Shown: positions 48,850 to 59,176 of the stretch, in pieces
Position numbering within the stretch: the first letter of the stretch is position 1
Layout of the letters: every line of letters starts with the position of its first letter
Source: Janthinobacterium lividum PAMC 25724
Lineage (GTDB): Bacteria > Pseudomonadota > Gammaproteobacteria > Burkholderiales > Burkholderiaceae_D
Assembly (NCBI GenBank): GCA_000242815.2
Contig: AHHB01000026.1
Span: 83,164 to 147,163, forward strand
Length of the DNA stretch: 64,000 nucleotides
Direction of reading: 5' to 3'
Notes under the pieces: generated by a model
Database searches by the model: none
What the model was told of the DNA's origin: nothing
Seen by the model: the letters and a program-made list of their open reading frames with translations, nothing else
Position numbers and translations under genes: made by a program

Positions 48850-49053
48850 ATGCACGCACTGAAAAACATGGAAATCACCTTTGTCGCCGCCGCCATGATC
48901 GCCATCGGCGCCAGCTTTGCCACTGCCGGCGCGCATCCCCTGGAAGTGAGTGCCAGCAACACCGTGATTGCCCAGGCTGCCGACAGCGCGATGCCCGTCG
49001 TCAGCGTCAGCGCCCGCCGCTTGAGCGCTGCCGAAAAAGCTGCGTTTATTTGA
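48850..49053 (+). CDS. Small exported protein of unknown function
   Basis: A 67-residue protein with an N-terminal hydrophobic stretch (FVAAAMIAIGASFATAGA) that looks like a signal peptide and a mature part of about 40 residues ending RRLSAAEKAAFI. A strong ribosome site (CCAGGAG, 8 bp before the ATG) supports translation. I do not recognise a family. Its neighbours, rarA and serS, give no hint of function. Confidence 0.55.
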   Translation: MHALKNMEITFVAAAMIAIGASFATAGAHPLEVSASNTVIAQAADSAMPVVSVSARRLSAAEKAAFI

Positions 49054-49139
49054 TCTGCCGCCTGAGCACCTGCGATAAAGCGGGGCGAGTGTCCAGCCAG
49101 GCTACCATGATGATGCTTGGCGCTGCGCAAAACTCATAA

Positions 49140-50489
<1,350 letters not shown>

Positions 50490-50600
50490 AAGAGCCCGGT
50501 AGGGGCCGCCATGGAAGGCGTAAAATAGTCCTTCCATTTTTTCGAGCGGCTGCTATAATCTTGCCTTCTCGCAGCAATGCGGGAAAAGACCGCAGTAAAT

Positions 50601-50692
<92 letters not shown>

Positions 50693-50703
50693 ACAAATAA
50701 AAG

Positions 50704-50728
50704 AAGCTCCCGCAAGGGAGCTTTTTTT
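50704..50728 (+). terminator. Terminator after tRNA-Ser copy 1
   Basis: AGCTCCC and GGGAGCT around GCAA, followed by seven T. The same hairpin follows copy 2. Confidence 0.88.
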
Positions 50729-50748
50729 ATTTGTGCCGGCGCAGAGGA

Positions 50749-50770
50749 GTACGCCCCCTGGGGGGCGTAC
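50749..50770. repeat. Perfect 22-bp inverted repeat between the tRNA genes
   Basis: GTACGCCCCC and GGGGGCGTAC around TG. No T run follows. Just after it, at 50773-50784, lies a 12-nt reverse complement of part of the tRNA T arm. Confidence 0.6.
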
Positions 50771-50810
50771 GCGTGGGATTCGAAGACGAGCGCGTACTCG
50801 CGCGAGGCTC

Positions 50811-51030
50811 CCCGAATCGTCCAATTGGTTTTTGACTGGTAGTATTAGGCATACCCGGCGACGTCCCCGAATCGTCCAATTGGTTTTTGACTGGTAGTAT
50901 TAGGCATACCCGGCGACATCCTCGAATCGTCTAATTGGTTTTTGACTGGTAGTATTAGGCATACCCGGCGACGTCCCCGAATCGTCCAATCAGTTTTTGA
51001 CTGGTAGTAATAAGCCCACCCCGCGACGCC
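50811..51030. repeat. Tandem array, four 55-bp units
   Basis: Units start at 50811, 50866, 50921 and 50976, exactly 55 bp apart. Units 1-3 are almost identical (for example AATTGGTTTTTGACTGGTAG is shared); unit 4 degenerates in its second half. The period is not a multiple of three, so a repeated protein is not encoded. The array fills the space between the two tRNA-Ser genes. Confidence 0.92.
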
Positions 51031-51171
51031 CCCAAAAAATCGCCTCGATGGTTTTCGCCTTTCAACAGCAAGATTAGCAACAAACCCCCTACCCAACTGA
51101 ACAATGCCCATGCTAAAATAGCGCCTCGTTCAAACGGGCATGCCAGTTTGAACGAATAGACCGCAGTAAAC

Positions 51172-51263
<92 letters not shown>

Positions 51264-51273
51264 ATATATAAGA

Positions 51274-51300
51274 AGAGCTCCCGCAAGGGAGCTTTTTTTT
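51274..51300 (+). terminator. Terminator after tRNA-Ser copy 2
   Basis: GAGCTCCC and GGGAGCTT around GCAA with eight T; the same stem-loop as after copy 1. Confidence 0.88.
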
Positions 51301-51441
51301 ATTCCCGCAACGCCAGAAAATCACCAGCGCATCAATGCAGGTAGAAAAACCGCCCAAAGCGCGCAGCGCAAGGCGTTTTTTCCTCCATTCAAGCAGTAAC
51401 TGTCAGCGCCCCCACCGCAATAAACTGCTCCAGCCTCAGTC

Positions 51442-51483
51442 TTGCCAGTTGCCAGTTGCCAGTTGCCAGTTGCCAGTTACCAG
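51442..51483. repeat. Heptamer tandem repeat TTGCCAG x5
   Basis: Five perfect copies of TTGCCAG (51442-51476) plus one variant TTACCAG, ending 4 bp from the stop codon of the minus-strand PEP-CTERM gene. Rotated, the unit is AGTTGCC, close to the AGTTATC unit at 23955. The surrounding ~170 bp hold no gene. Confidence 0.85.
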
Positions 51484-51487
51484 CTGC

Positions 51488-52147
51488 CTAGCGCTGGCTG
51501 GTGCGCCTGCGGCGCGCCATGCAGCCCAGCAAACCCAGGCCGCCCAGCAGCATGCCGTAAGTGGCTGGCTCCGGTACTGCCGACACCGTCAAATTATTGA
51601 TGGTTGGCCAGATACCGATCTGTCCGGCGCTGCTGACGCTCAGCTCGGAGAAGGCGCCCGACGATAAGAAGCCGACAAATGACGCCTGCGTCGGCAAGGT
51701 CAACTTGTAGGTGAGCTGTTCACCCAGCGCATTGCGGGCGGTCAGGGTAATGCCTGGGCTGCCGGCATATTCACCGAACAAGTTCGACCCGAAAAAGAAT
51801 CCCCCCACGCCGCGCACGGCACCGGAAAAGTTGGAGAACAGCACGCTGTCGTTACGGTTGTCCGTACTCAGCCAGTGGTCATTGCCCGCGCCGGCACCGG
51901 CACCATACAGTATGGACGAGGCGCCAACGCTGCTGGCGGTGTAGGCGTAGCTGCCAGCGTTACGGTACAGCGGGCTGTCCAGTGCCGTGACCGGCAAATC
52001 ATCAAAAGTATCGACACCGGTATTGCCGACCGCTGCCAGATAGGCAGACTGGCTGGTAAAGACCGTGATGTCAGCCTGTGCAGCGCTGCCGGCGAGCAGC
52101 AGGACCGCTGCGCTCATGATTTTCAGGCGGGACAATGTGGTTTGCAA
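51488..52147 (-). CDS. PEP-CTERM sorting-signal exoprotein
   Basis: A 219-residue exported protein. The signal peptide reads LSRLKIMSAAVLLLAGSAAQA. The mature domain is Gly/Ser-rich and beta-type (TFDDLPVTALDSPLYRNAG; FSGAVRGVGGFFFGS), as in many PEP-CTERM proteins with a concanavalin-like domain. The C-terminus is the sorting signal VPEPATYGMLLGGLGLL followed by RRRR. I chose the TTG at 52147 because AAGGAG lies 6 bp upstream; the upstream ATG at 52195 has no ribosome site. The sorting segment is nearly identical to that of the short protein at 16142, so both should use the same exosortase. Confidence 0.8.
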   Translation of the reverse strand: MQTTLSRLKIMSAAVLLLAGSAAQADITVFTSQSAYLAAVGNTGVDTFDDLPVTALDSPLYRNAGSYAYTASSVGASSILYGAGAGAGNDHWLSTDNRNDSVLFSNFSGAVRGVGGFFFGSNLFGEYAGSPGITLTARNALGEQLTYKLTLPTQASFVGFLSSGAFSELSVSSAGQIGIWPTINNLTVSAVPEPATYGMLLGGLGLLGCMARRRRTSQR

Positions 52148-52407
52148 GACTGGCTCCTTAAAAGGGATGGGGAAAAGGAAAGCGGCGCTGTGCATTAAAA
52201 TTTCTGATGCCAATTCAATATAATATTTGCTAGAAAAAAATGCAACATGAAGTGTTTGCCACAATTTCTATCTTGCATAGTTGAAATGCCGATGTTCCCC
52301 AATCGCCACTGCTTGCGCGCTATGTTGGCCATATGGACGCGCCATGCTGCCGACATAGGCCATTTGTGCAACAATAATCGGATTCATTCATCGACAGGGC
52401 GGACAAT

Positions 52408-53277
52408 ATGGCAAAAGTGGCATTCATCGGTTTGGGCGTCATGGGTTTCCCCATGGCAGCTCACCTGGCGGCGGGCGGGCATGACGTCACCGTGTACAAC
52501 CGCAACCCGGCCCGCGCGGCCGCCTGGCTCGAGCAGCACAAGGGCAGCAGCGCCGCCACGCCGGCCGCCGCGGCTGCAGGCGCCGAGTTCGTCTTCACGT
52601 GCATCGGCAACGATAACGATCTGTATCAAGTCATCCTGGGAGACGGTGGCTTGCTGTCCGCCATGGCGCCGGGCAGCATCCTGATCGACCACACGACGGC
52701 ATCAAACGAAGCGGCGCGCACCTTGCACGCGGCGGCGAAAGAGCAGGGCGTCTTCTTCCTCGACGCCCCCGTGTCCGGTGGCCAGGCGGGCGCGGAAAAC
52801 GGCAAGCTGACCGTGATGGTGGGTGGCGATGTGGAAGCGTATGCGCACGCCGAACCCGTCATCGCCCTGTTCGCGCGCGCCGTCACCTATATGGGTGCCT
52901 CCGGTTCGGGCCAACTGACGAAAATGGTCAACCAGATCTGCATCGCGGGGCTGGTGCAGGCGCTCAGCGAAGGCATCGCCTTTGCGGAAAATGCCGGCCT
53001 CGACGCGGCGCTGGTGGTGGACGTGATTTCCAAGGGCGCGGCGCAGTCGTGGCAACTGGAAAACCGGGGCAAGACCATGATCGAACGCAAGTTCGACTTC
53101 GGTTTCGCTGTCGACCTGATGCGCAAAGACCTGGGCATTTGCCTCGCCGAAGCCCAGCGCAACGGCAGCGACTTGCCCGTGACGACATTGACGGACCAGT
53201 TCTATGCCGAAGTGCAGCAGGCGGGCGGCAACCGTTATGACACGTCCAGCTTGATTACTCGCCTCAGCAAGAAGTAA
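52408..53277 (+). CDS. NAD(P)-dependent beta-hydroxyacid dehydrogenase (GlxR/MmsB-like)
   Basis: A 289-residue oxidoreductase of the 3-hydroxyisobutyrate dehydrogenase family. The N-terminal Rossmann loop is FIGLGVMGFPMAAHLAAGG (about residues 5-23). The substrate-binding motif DAPVSGGQAGAENGKLTVMVGG and the catalytic Lys in GQLTKMVNQICIAG are both present. Members reduce tartronate semialdehyde or oxidise 3-hydroxyisobutyrate and related acids; the exact substrate cannot be read from sequence. It stands alone, with a GC-rich hairpin behind it. Confidence 0.88.
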   Translation: MAKVAFIGLGVMGFPMAAHLAAGGHDVTVYNRNPARAAAWLEQHKGSSAATPAAAAAGAEFVFTCIGNDNDLYQVILGDGGLLSAMAPGSILIDHTTASNEAARTLHAAAKEQGVFFLDAPVSGGQAGAENGKLTVMVGGDVEAYAHAEPVIALFARAVTYMGASGSGQLTKMVNQICIAGLVQALSEGIAFAENAGLDAALVVDVISKGAAQSWQLENRGKTMIERKFDFGFAVDLMRKDLGICLAEAQRNGSDLPVTTLTDQFYAEVQQAGGNRYDTSSLITRLSKK

Positions 53278-53294
53278 GCCGTCACAAGCTCTCG

Positions 53295-53330
53295 CGCGCG
53301 GCGCGCCCCTGCCAAGGGCCGCGCCGCGCG
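53295..53330 (+). terminator. GC-rich hairpin after the dehydrogenase gene
   Basis: CGCGCGGCGCG at 53295 and CGCGCCGCGCG at 53320 pair perfectly over 11 bp, extended by three more pairs after one mismatch. There is no T run, so termination here would be non-canonical. Confidence 0.5.
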
Positions 53331-53852
53331 TCGTATACGGGGTGAAAAGTCTTGAAAAAGCGCGAAGAAGCGTGAAAAACCGCAGTTTCCGGTTTTGATT
53401 TTCATGACAGCTTGGCGGCTGCGCTGACGCGAGAGCCGCGCTCGCCGACAAATTTGCATCCTTGCCGTCGCACGATGGCCTCATCTACAAGCAAGACAAG
53501 CTTCAACGTGGCGCAACAATGGCGGATCGTTTTGGCGGCGCGCACTTGTGCCGGGCAGGGTGACATGGTCAGTTTTTTTGCGGCACATTCCCGACTGAAT
53601 TGGTCGGGAATCGCTCAGGTTTGCTCACTTATAAATCCAGAATCTTTGTTATATTGCCATTAAGGAATTTATGGTGCTTTTTGTCATATTTGTGTTCAAA
53701 AAAGCAACGTAAGTGGAAGCGAGGAGAGCCGTTAGCGCGCGTGGCGCATGCCGGCTGACATCGTCGTTCCCGCCTTCTCACCGGTACCCATGGGCGCGCT
53801 TACAAAGGTGCGTCGGTACTCCGTATACAAAAGATTAACAAGGATAGACTGC
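53331..53852. other. Intergenic region upstream of the two-partner secretion genes
   Basis: About 520 bp. It becomes AT-rich near 53600-53700 and probably carries the tpsA promoter. An open frame of 83 codons (53412-53663) has no ribosome site or recognisable motif and I do not call it. AAGGA before 53853 is the tpsA ribosome site. Confidence 0.5.
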
Positions 53853-56800
53853 ATGCATCGTCATGGATCATTGAATCACATTTATCGGCTCGTCTGGAGT
53901 CACGTTTTGAACGCCTGGGTTGCTGTTGCCGAGACGTCGCGCGGGCGCGGCAAGGGCGCACGCCGCAAGTTGGCCGCCGCCGCTGCCGCCATGGCGGCAT
54001 TGGCGCTGGGAGGCCCCGCTTGCGCCGGGCCGGCGGGTGGCCAGGTGGTGGCCGGCACGGCGACCATCAGCCAGTCTGGCACGACGACGACGATTCAGCA
54101 GACCAGCCAGCAGGCTACTTTGAACTGGGCCAGCTTCAATGTCGGCAGCAAGGAAACCGTCAACTTCGTCCAGCCCTCGGCCAGTGCATTGGCGGTCAAC
54201 CGCATTCTTGATCACAACGGCTCACAGATACTCGGGCGCCTCAATGCCAACGGCCAGGTCTATCTGATCAATCCGAACGGCATCCTGTTTGGCCGTACGG
54301 CGCAGGTCAATGTAGGCGCTCTCGTCGCATCGACCCTGGATGTCGACAATGCCAGCCTGGGCGGCAACAAGCACGTCTTTAGCGGTAATGGCGCCGGCAG
54401 CGTCGTCAATGAAGGCGCGATCCGCGCGGCGGACGGCGGTTATGTGGCCCTGATCTCGGCCAAGATCAGCAATAGCGGCACCATCGCTGCCCATGCAGGT
54501 AATGTGTTGCTCGGTGCTGGTAGTGAGGTCACGCTTGATCTTGGCGGCCCGGTCCGGCTGCAGGTGACACAGGGCGCGATCGACACCCTGATCGAAAATG
54601 GCGGCGCCATCCGCGCCGATGGCGGCCAGGTCTATCTTACGGCGAAGGCGGCCGGCCAGCTCGCTTCCAGCGTCATCAACAATACGGGCGTGATCGAGGC
54701 GCATACCCTGGCCACCGGCGAAAAAGGCCAGATCGTGTTGCTGGGCGATATGCACAAGGGGAGCGTCCATGTCGCCGGCGTGCTCGATGCCAGCGCGCCG
54801 CAAGGCGGTGACGGCGGCTTTGTCGAGACGAGTGCGAACCGGGTCGATATCGGCGCCGCGCGTGTCTCCACGGCCGCTCCGCGCGGCAAGACGGGCACCT
54901 GGCTGATCGATCCGAACGACTTCACGGTGGCCGCCAGCGGCGGCAACATGACTGGCGCTGATGTGGCGGATGCTTTGGCCAGCAACAATTTCTCCATCAT
55001 GACTACCAGCATGGGGACGACGGGCGGCAATGGCGACATCCACGTGAATGATGCCATCAACTGGTCTGCCAACAAGCTCACGCTGACGGCAGAACGCAAC
55101 ATCAACATCAATGCGAATCTGAACGCCACCGGCACGGCATCGCTGGCTTACCAGTACGGCCAGGCGACGGCCGATGGCGCTGGCAGTGCCTACCGTGTTT
55201 CGCCGGGCGTCGCCGTGAACATCCCGAATGCCAGCGCATTTACCTGGCAAAAAGGCAGTGCCGGACGCATAAATAATCTGCTGCTGGACAATGGCAAAGT
55301 ACGCTTTGGCGATGGTGTTGAAAACTCGTTCACCAGCGATGGGCTGTTGAAGACGCCATTTTATTTCGACAATACCACTGCGGGTCGCAACGGCTGGTTT
55401 CAGCTGACCCTGGGACGCCCGTTTGAATTTGCCGTTGCCGCTGGCGGCAATGGTAGCAATGCCTGGAACAACGATGGACAGGTGCTGACCTCCGACGCCA
55501 GGCACGGCGGCCCCGATGGCATGGGGACGGGGAGCAGCTACGCCATGGCGCTCAGCAACCGTTCACTCAATATCGCCGGCTACCAGGAAGGCCTGGGATC
55601 GATCGTGACGACGGGGACGCTCAATTTCAGCAGCCTGAACCAGTCGGCCAGCATTACGCACACCTATACCTTGAAGGCTGGCGATGCTTTCGTCAACATG
55701 GATAGCCGGCTTACCAATCTGAGCAGTACAGCGCTGACGAATGTGCGCATGTGGTTAGGAACGGGCGACGACTTTATCGGTGAGGCGGATGCCAATTACA
55801 AGATCAAGGGCAATATCACAGCAGGTGCATTTGTTCCATTGGCTGGTAGCAATAATGCTTCCAACGCCCTGATGGTGACGGAAACCTCCAGCACCACGAG
55901 CGGTTCGGCCGTCCTGTTCTACTCCACCACGGCTGGCGTGGATACCGTCCATACCAGTTGCTGCAATTTTTCGAATGCCATCAATCAGGATCCGCGAACC
56001 GTCGCCGTCACTTCCGGCCAGACTGACGGCAGTTACGCCATGTTTCTGCGCGCGGCCGACCTGGCGCCTGGACAGTCCGGAGGTCTGTCCGTGTATTACG
56101 CGGCGGCCCCAGTGGCGCAATTGAACGATGCTATCGTTTCTGTCGATAACGCGGCCGGCAATGCGTCCAAGTCGGTGTACGTGCGCCTGACGCCAGGCAG
56201 CAGCGTGTATGGCGACGTGCCGGTCTTTAACTATGCGCTGTACGACGCGCTCAGTGGCGGCTTGCTGATCACGGATGCCAGCGCGAGTGGAAGCGTATCC
56301 TGGCTCGGCGCGCCGACGGCGACTTCGTCGGCCGGCGTGTACACAATTCAATATGATACGGGCCTGGTTCTGGGCAAGGCAGGCTATACCTTGACGCCGG
56401 GCGGCCCTGTCTACTGGACGGTGACGCCTCGTGCGCTGAACGTGGCTGTCACGAAAACTTACGATGGCAGCACCACGTTTAACGCAGGCTTTGTCCTGTC
56501 GGGCCTGGTCAATGGCGACAGCGCACCTGCCGTCACGGGTTCTGCCAGCGTCAGCGGCCGCAATGCCGGCCGTTACAGCAGCTTTGATTCCAGCACCTTG
56601 AGCCTGTCGAATGCCAATTATGTGCTCAATACCAGCGGTATCAGCGCCAGCATCGACGCGCGCCCGATCACGGTGACGGCCGATGCGAAGAGCAAGGTCT
56701 ACGGCAACGTCGATCCTGGCCTCACTTATCAAGTAAGCAAGGGTGAATTGGTCGCCGGTGACAGCCTGGCCGGCGTCCTGCGCCGCGCCGCTGGTGAAAA

Positions 56801-57482
56801 CGTCGGTAGTTACACGATCGACGCTTCCGCCTTGGCCAATGGAAACTATGTCGTGACGGCGCAAAACGGTGTCTTGAGCATCGGCGCGCGCCCGATCACG
56901 GTGACGGCCGATGCGAAGAGCAAGGTCTACGGCAACGTCGATCCTGGCCTCACGTATCAAGTGACTAAGGGTGAATTGGTCGCCGGCGACAGCCTGGCCG
57001 GCGTCCTGCGCCGCGCCGCTGGTGAAAACGTCGGTAGTTACACGATCGACGCTTCCGCCTTGGCCAATGGCAATTATGTCGTGACGGCGCAAAACGGCAA
57101 CTTGACGATAGATGCCGATCCGGCATTGGAGAACGCGATTCGCCTGGCGCGCCGTCAAATCACCACCGGCACCAATGATGTGGCGGCAGGCACGACGGCT
57201 TCGGCTATCGACCTGGCCGTGCCGGGTATCGCGTCTGCCGCTCCTGGTGCCAACAGCGTGCCCGATGGCGGCATCAGCCTGATCGGCGGCCTGGCCTTGG
57301 TGCCATGGGTGGAGGCGGCGCAATCCGCGCCAGAGGCTACAGGCACTGCGCCAGATACGTTGCTGGCCGCTTTGCCAGCGTCGGGTGGCAGCGGCATGTC
57401 AGGCTTTACGCGCATCTTTGTCATCAATGGCGGCATTAACGTTGCTCCCGCAGTCCCGGTCTCCGAAGGCGTGGCGCAATGA
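53853..57482 (+). CDS. Two-partner secretion exoprotein (TpsA, filamentous haemagglutinin-type)
   Basis: A 1209-residue predicted surface or secreted protein. It starts with an extended signal peptide region (HIYRLVWSHVLNAWVAVAE) followed by an Ala-rich hydrophobic core. The TPS domain (about residues 60-300) carries the typical NPNGILFG at 140-147 and the segment TTTTIQQTSQQATLNWASFN. The middle is a beta-helix passenger. Near the C-terminus lie a YDG-like domain (TKTYDGSTTFNAGF) and two almost identical 76-residue MBG-like repeats (KVYGNVDPGLTYQV). The start at 53853 has an AAGGA ribosome site. The stop overlaps the transporter gene. There are no toxin motifs, so it is more likely an adhesin than a contact-dependent toxin. 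Confidence 0.85.
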   Translation: MHRHGSLNHIYRLVWSHVLNAWVAVAETSRGRGKGARRKLAAAAAAMAALALGGPACAGPAGGQVVAGTATISQSGTTTTIQQTSQQATLNWASFNVGSKETVNFVQPSASALAVNRILDHNGSQILGRLNANGQVYLINPNGILFGRTAQVNVGALVASTLDVDNASLGGNKHVFSGNGAGSVVNEGAIRAADGGYVALISAKISNSGTIAAHAGNVLLGAGSEVTLDLGGPVRLQVTQGAIDTLIENGGAIRADGGQVYLTAKAAGQLASSVINNTGVIEAHTLATGEKGQIVLLGDMHKGSVHVAGVLDASAPQGGDGGFVETSANRVDIGAARVSTAAPRGKTGTWLIDPNDFTVAASGGNMTGADVADALASNNFSIMTTSMGTTGGNGDIHVNDAINWSANKLTLTAERNININANLNATGTASLAYQYGQATADGAGSAYRVSPGVAVNIPNASAFTWQKGSAGRINNLLLDNGKVRFGDGVENSFTSDGLLKTPFYFDNTTAGRNGWFQLTLGRPFEFAVAAGGNGSNAWNNDGQVLTSDARHGGPDGMGTGSSYAMALSNRSLNIAGYQEGLGSIVTTGTLNFSSLNQSASITHTYTLKAGDAFVNMDSRLTNLSSTALTNVRMWLGTGDDFIGEADANYKIKGNITAGAFVPLAGSNNASNALMVTETSSTTSGSAVLFYSTTAGVDTVHTSCCNFSNAINQDPRTVAVTSGQTDGSYAMFLRAADLAPGQSGGLSVYYAAAPVAQLNDAIVSVDNAAGNASKSVYVRLTPGSSVYGDVPVFNYALYDALSGGLLITDASASGSVSWLGAPTATSSAGVYTIQYDTGLVLGKAGYTLTPGGPVYWTVTPRALNVAVTKTYDGSTTFNAGFVLSGLVNGDSAPAVTGSASVSGRNAGRYSSFDSSTLSLSNANYVLNTSGISASIDARPITVTADAKSKVYGNVDPGLTYQVSKGELVAGDSLAGVLRRAAGENVGSYTIDASALANGNYVVTAQNGVLSIGARPITVTADAKSKVYGNVDPGLTYQVTKGELVAGDSLAGVLRRAAGENVGSYTIDASALANGNYVVTAQNGNLTIDADPALENAIRLARRQITTGTNDVAAGTTASAIDLAVPGIASAAPGANSVPDGGISLIGGLALVPWVEAAQSAPEATGTAPDTLLAALPASGGSGMSGFTRIFVINGGINVAPAVPVSEGVAQ
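56658..57113 (+). repeat. Two tandem 228-bp repeats coding MBG-like domains
   Basis: Units 56658-56885 and 56886-57113 are nearly identical at the DNA level, down to synonymous positions, which points to recent duplication or gene conversion. 228 bp equals 76 codons, so unit number can change without breaking the frame. Confidence 0.88.
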
Positions 57483-59176
57483 TGTTACTGATTCAACATA
57501 CAAAAAAAACTATGAAAAAACAACAACATCCACAGCACACCGCTGTTGCCATGGCGCTGGGTTTGGCTTTATGGCATTTTGCATCGGCCGCGCAGGCGCA
57601 AGTTCCCCCTGATGCGGGGCAAACCCTGCAGCGTCTGCAGCCATCGATTGCACCGCCGCGTGAAAGCCAGTCACTGAAGATTCAGGCGCCGTTGGGTTCC
57701 GCTGCCCTGGCGCCGGGAGGCGCGTCCGTGGTCTTGCGTTCGGTCACGCTGACGGGCAATTCCGTCGTCGCCGAGGAAGCCCTGCGTGCAGCGCTCGGCG
57801 ATGTCACGGGCAAGACGTTCGATCTGGCCGGCTTGCGCGACTTGGCCGAGCGCATCACCGGTGTTTACCAGGCTAGCGGCTACCCGTTCGCCCGCGCCGT
57901 ACTGCCGCCGCAAGACTTGGAACAGGGCCACTTGCGCATCGACGTCATTGAGGGGCGTTATGGCGCGGTGCAGGCGCAAGGCGACGATGGCGTTCTGGTG
58001 CGGCAGGCGACGGCCTTCCTCGATGGCTTGCGTCCCGGTAGCGTGATCGCCAATGGAGCGCTGGAACGGGCCGCCCTGTTGCTGGACGATTTGCCCGGTA
58101 TCACTTCGGCCGCCGCCATGCGTCCTGGAACGGCAGCGGGGACGGGCGATTTGATCGTCCAGGTTGCCCGCGACAAACGCGTGAGCGGTGATGTCGGCCT
58201 GGACAATGCCGGCAGCCGCTACACGGGGAAAAATCGCGTGCGTGCGAATGTCGATATCAATAGTCCCTTCCTGCTAGGCGACCAGCTCAGCGTGCGTGCT
58301 CTGTTGAGCGAGGAGGATTTATGGCTCGGCTCGCTTGGCTACAGCCTGCCTTTGGGAGCGTCCGGCTTGCGCGGTAACGTTGGCTACTCGCATACCAGCT
58401 ATGCGCTGGCGAAGGAATTCGCCAACCTGCATGCGAATGGAACCGCGAAGGTTGCCAGCGCTGGCCTCAGCTATCCCATCTTACGCTCGCAAAAAGCCAA
58501 TCTGACCTTGATCGCCACCTATCAATCGAAGGATTTGCACGATAACCGCGATAGCACCGCCACTTACGAAAGCAAGTCCAGCCAGTCCATGCCAGTGGCA
58601 CTGCAATTCGATTACCGCGACGCGTTCGATGGCATCACCTACGGTAGCGTGAGCTGGACTCCAGGCAAGCTGAAACTCGATGCGGGCTTGACGGCCGTTG
58701 ATTACTACAAGAGCAACGGTCGTTTTCGCAAGGTCAACCTCGATGTGGTGCGCCTGCAATCCTTGCCCGCCGGTTTCAGCCTGATGGCCCACTTGAGCTG
58801 GCAGCAGGCCAACAAGAACCTCGATTCGTCCGAAAAGCTGAGCCTGGGCGGCGCCAGTGGCGTGCGCGCGTATCCATCCGGCGAAGCCACCGGCGACGAG
58901 GGCGGCCTGGCACAGCTGGAACTGCGCTATGCCGCTGGCGCCTATACGCCATATGCCTTCATGGATGCAGGGCGCATCACGGTCAACGCCGATCCGGTCG
59001 CGGCCAGTGATAACCGGCGCAGCCTGCGCGGCAGTGGCTTGGGTCTGCGTTACCAGCAGCAGGCCTGGAGCGCGGATGTGGCCCTGGCTTGGCGCAATAC
59101 AGGAGGGCGGCCAATGTCGGAAACGAATAGTGATCCGCGGCCACGCGTATGGATCAACCTGGAGTACCGCTATTAA
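57479..59176 (+). CDS. Two-partner secretion outer-membrane transporter (TpsB, ShlB/FhaC/HecB family)
   Basis: A 565-residue Omp85-superfamily transporter that exports the TpsA protein. A signal peptide is visible (AVAMALGLALWHFASAAQAQ). The POTRA region contains LRSVTLTGNSVVAEEALRAAL and YQASGYPFARAVLPPQDLEQGHLRIDVIEGRYG. The C-terminal beta-barrel has the motif SLGGASGVRAYPSGEATGDEG and ends WINLEYRY, with the terminal aromatic recognised by the BAM complex. The ATG at 57479 overlaps the tpsA stop (ATGA); the ATG at 57512 (MKKQQHPQ) gives a cleaner signal peptide and is possible. Confidence 0.9.
   Translation: MMLLIQHTKKTMKKQQHPQHTAVAMALGLALWHFASAAQAQVPPDAGQTLQRLQPSIAPPRESQSLKIQAPLGSAALAPGGASVVLRSVTLTGNSVVAEEALRAALGDVTGKTFDLAGLRDLAERITGVYQASGYPFARAVLPPQDLEQGHLRIDVIEGRYGAVQAQGDDGVLVRQATAFLDGLRPGSVIANGALERAALLLDDLPGITSAAAMRPGTAAGTGDLIVQVARDKRVSGDVGLDNAGSRYTGKNRVRANVDINSPFLLGDQLSVRALLSEEDLWLGSLGYSLPLGASGLRGNVGYSHTSYALAKEFANLHANGTAKVASAGLSYPILRSQKANLTLIATYQSKDLHDNRDSTATYESKSSQSMPVALQFDYRDAFDGITYGSVSWTPGKLKLDAGLTAVDYYKSNGRFRKVNLDVVRLQSLPAGFSLMAHLSWQQANKNLDSSEKLSLGGASGVRAYPSGEATGDEGGLAQLELRYAAGAYTPYAFMDAGRITVNADPVAASDNRRSLRGSGLGLRYQQQAWSADVALAWRNTGGRPMSETNSDPRPRVWINLEYRY

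Noticed and set aside
50811..51030. Possible CRISPR array
   Set aside because: The units are directly abutting 55-mers with no variable spacers and there are no cas genes.
50845..51111. An 88-codon minus-strand open frame across the 55-bp array
   Set aside because: The repeat period is not a multiple of three, so each unit is read in a different frame. There is no ribosome site or recognisable motif.
53412..53663. An 83-codon plus-strand frame upstream of tpsA
   Set aside because: No ribosome site, and its composition is not protein-like.
53748..53852. Longer N-terminus for the TpsA protein
   Set aside because: The extra 35 residues would precede the extended signal peptide, which should be at the N-terminus; AAGGA supports the start at 53853.
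53853..57482. Contact-dependent inhibition toxin (CdiA-like)
   Set aside because: No VENN-type motif, no C-terminal toxin module and no small immunity gene after the transporter.
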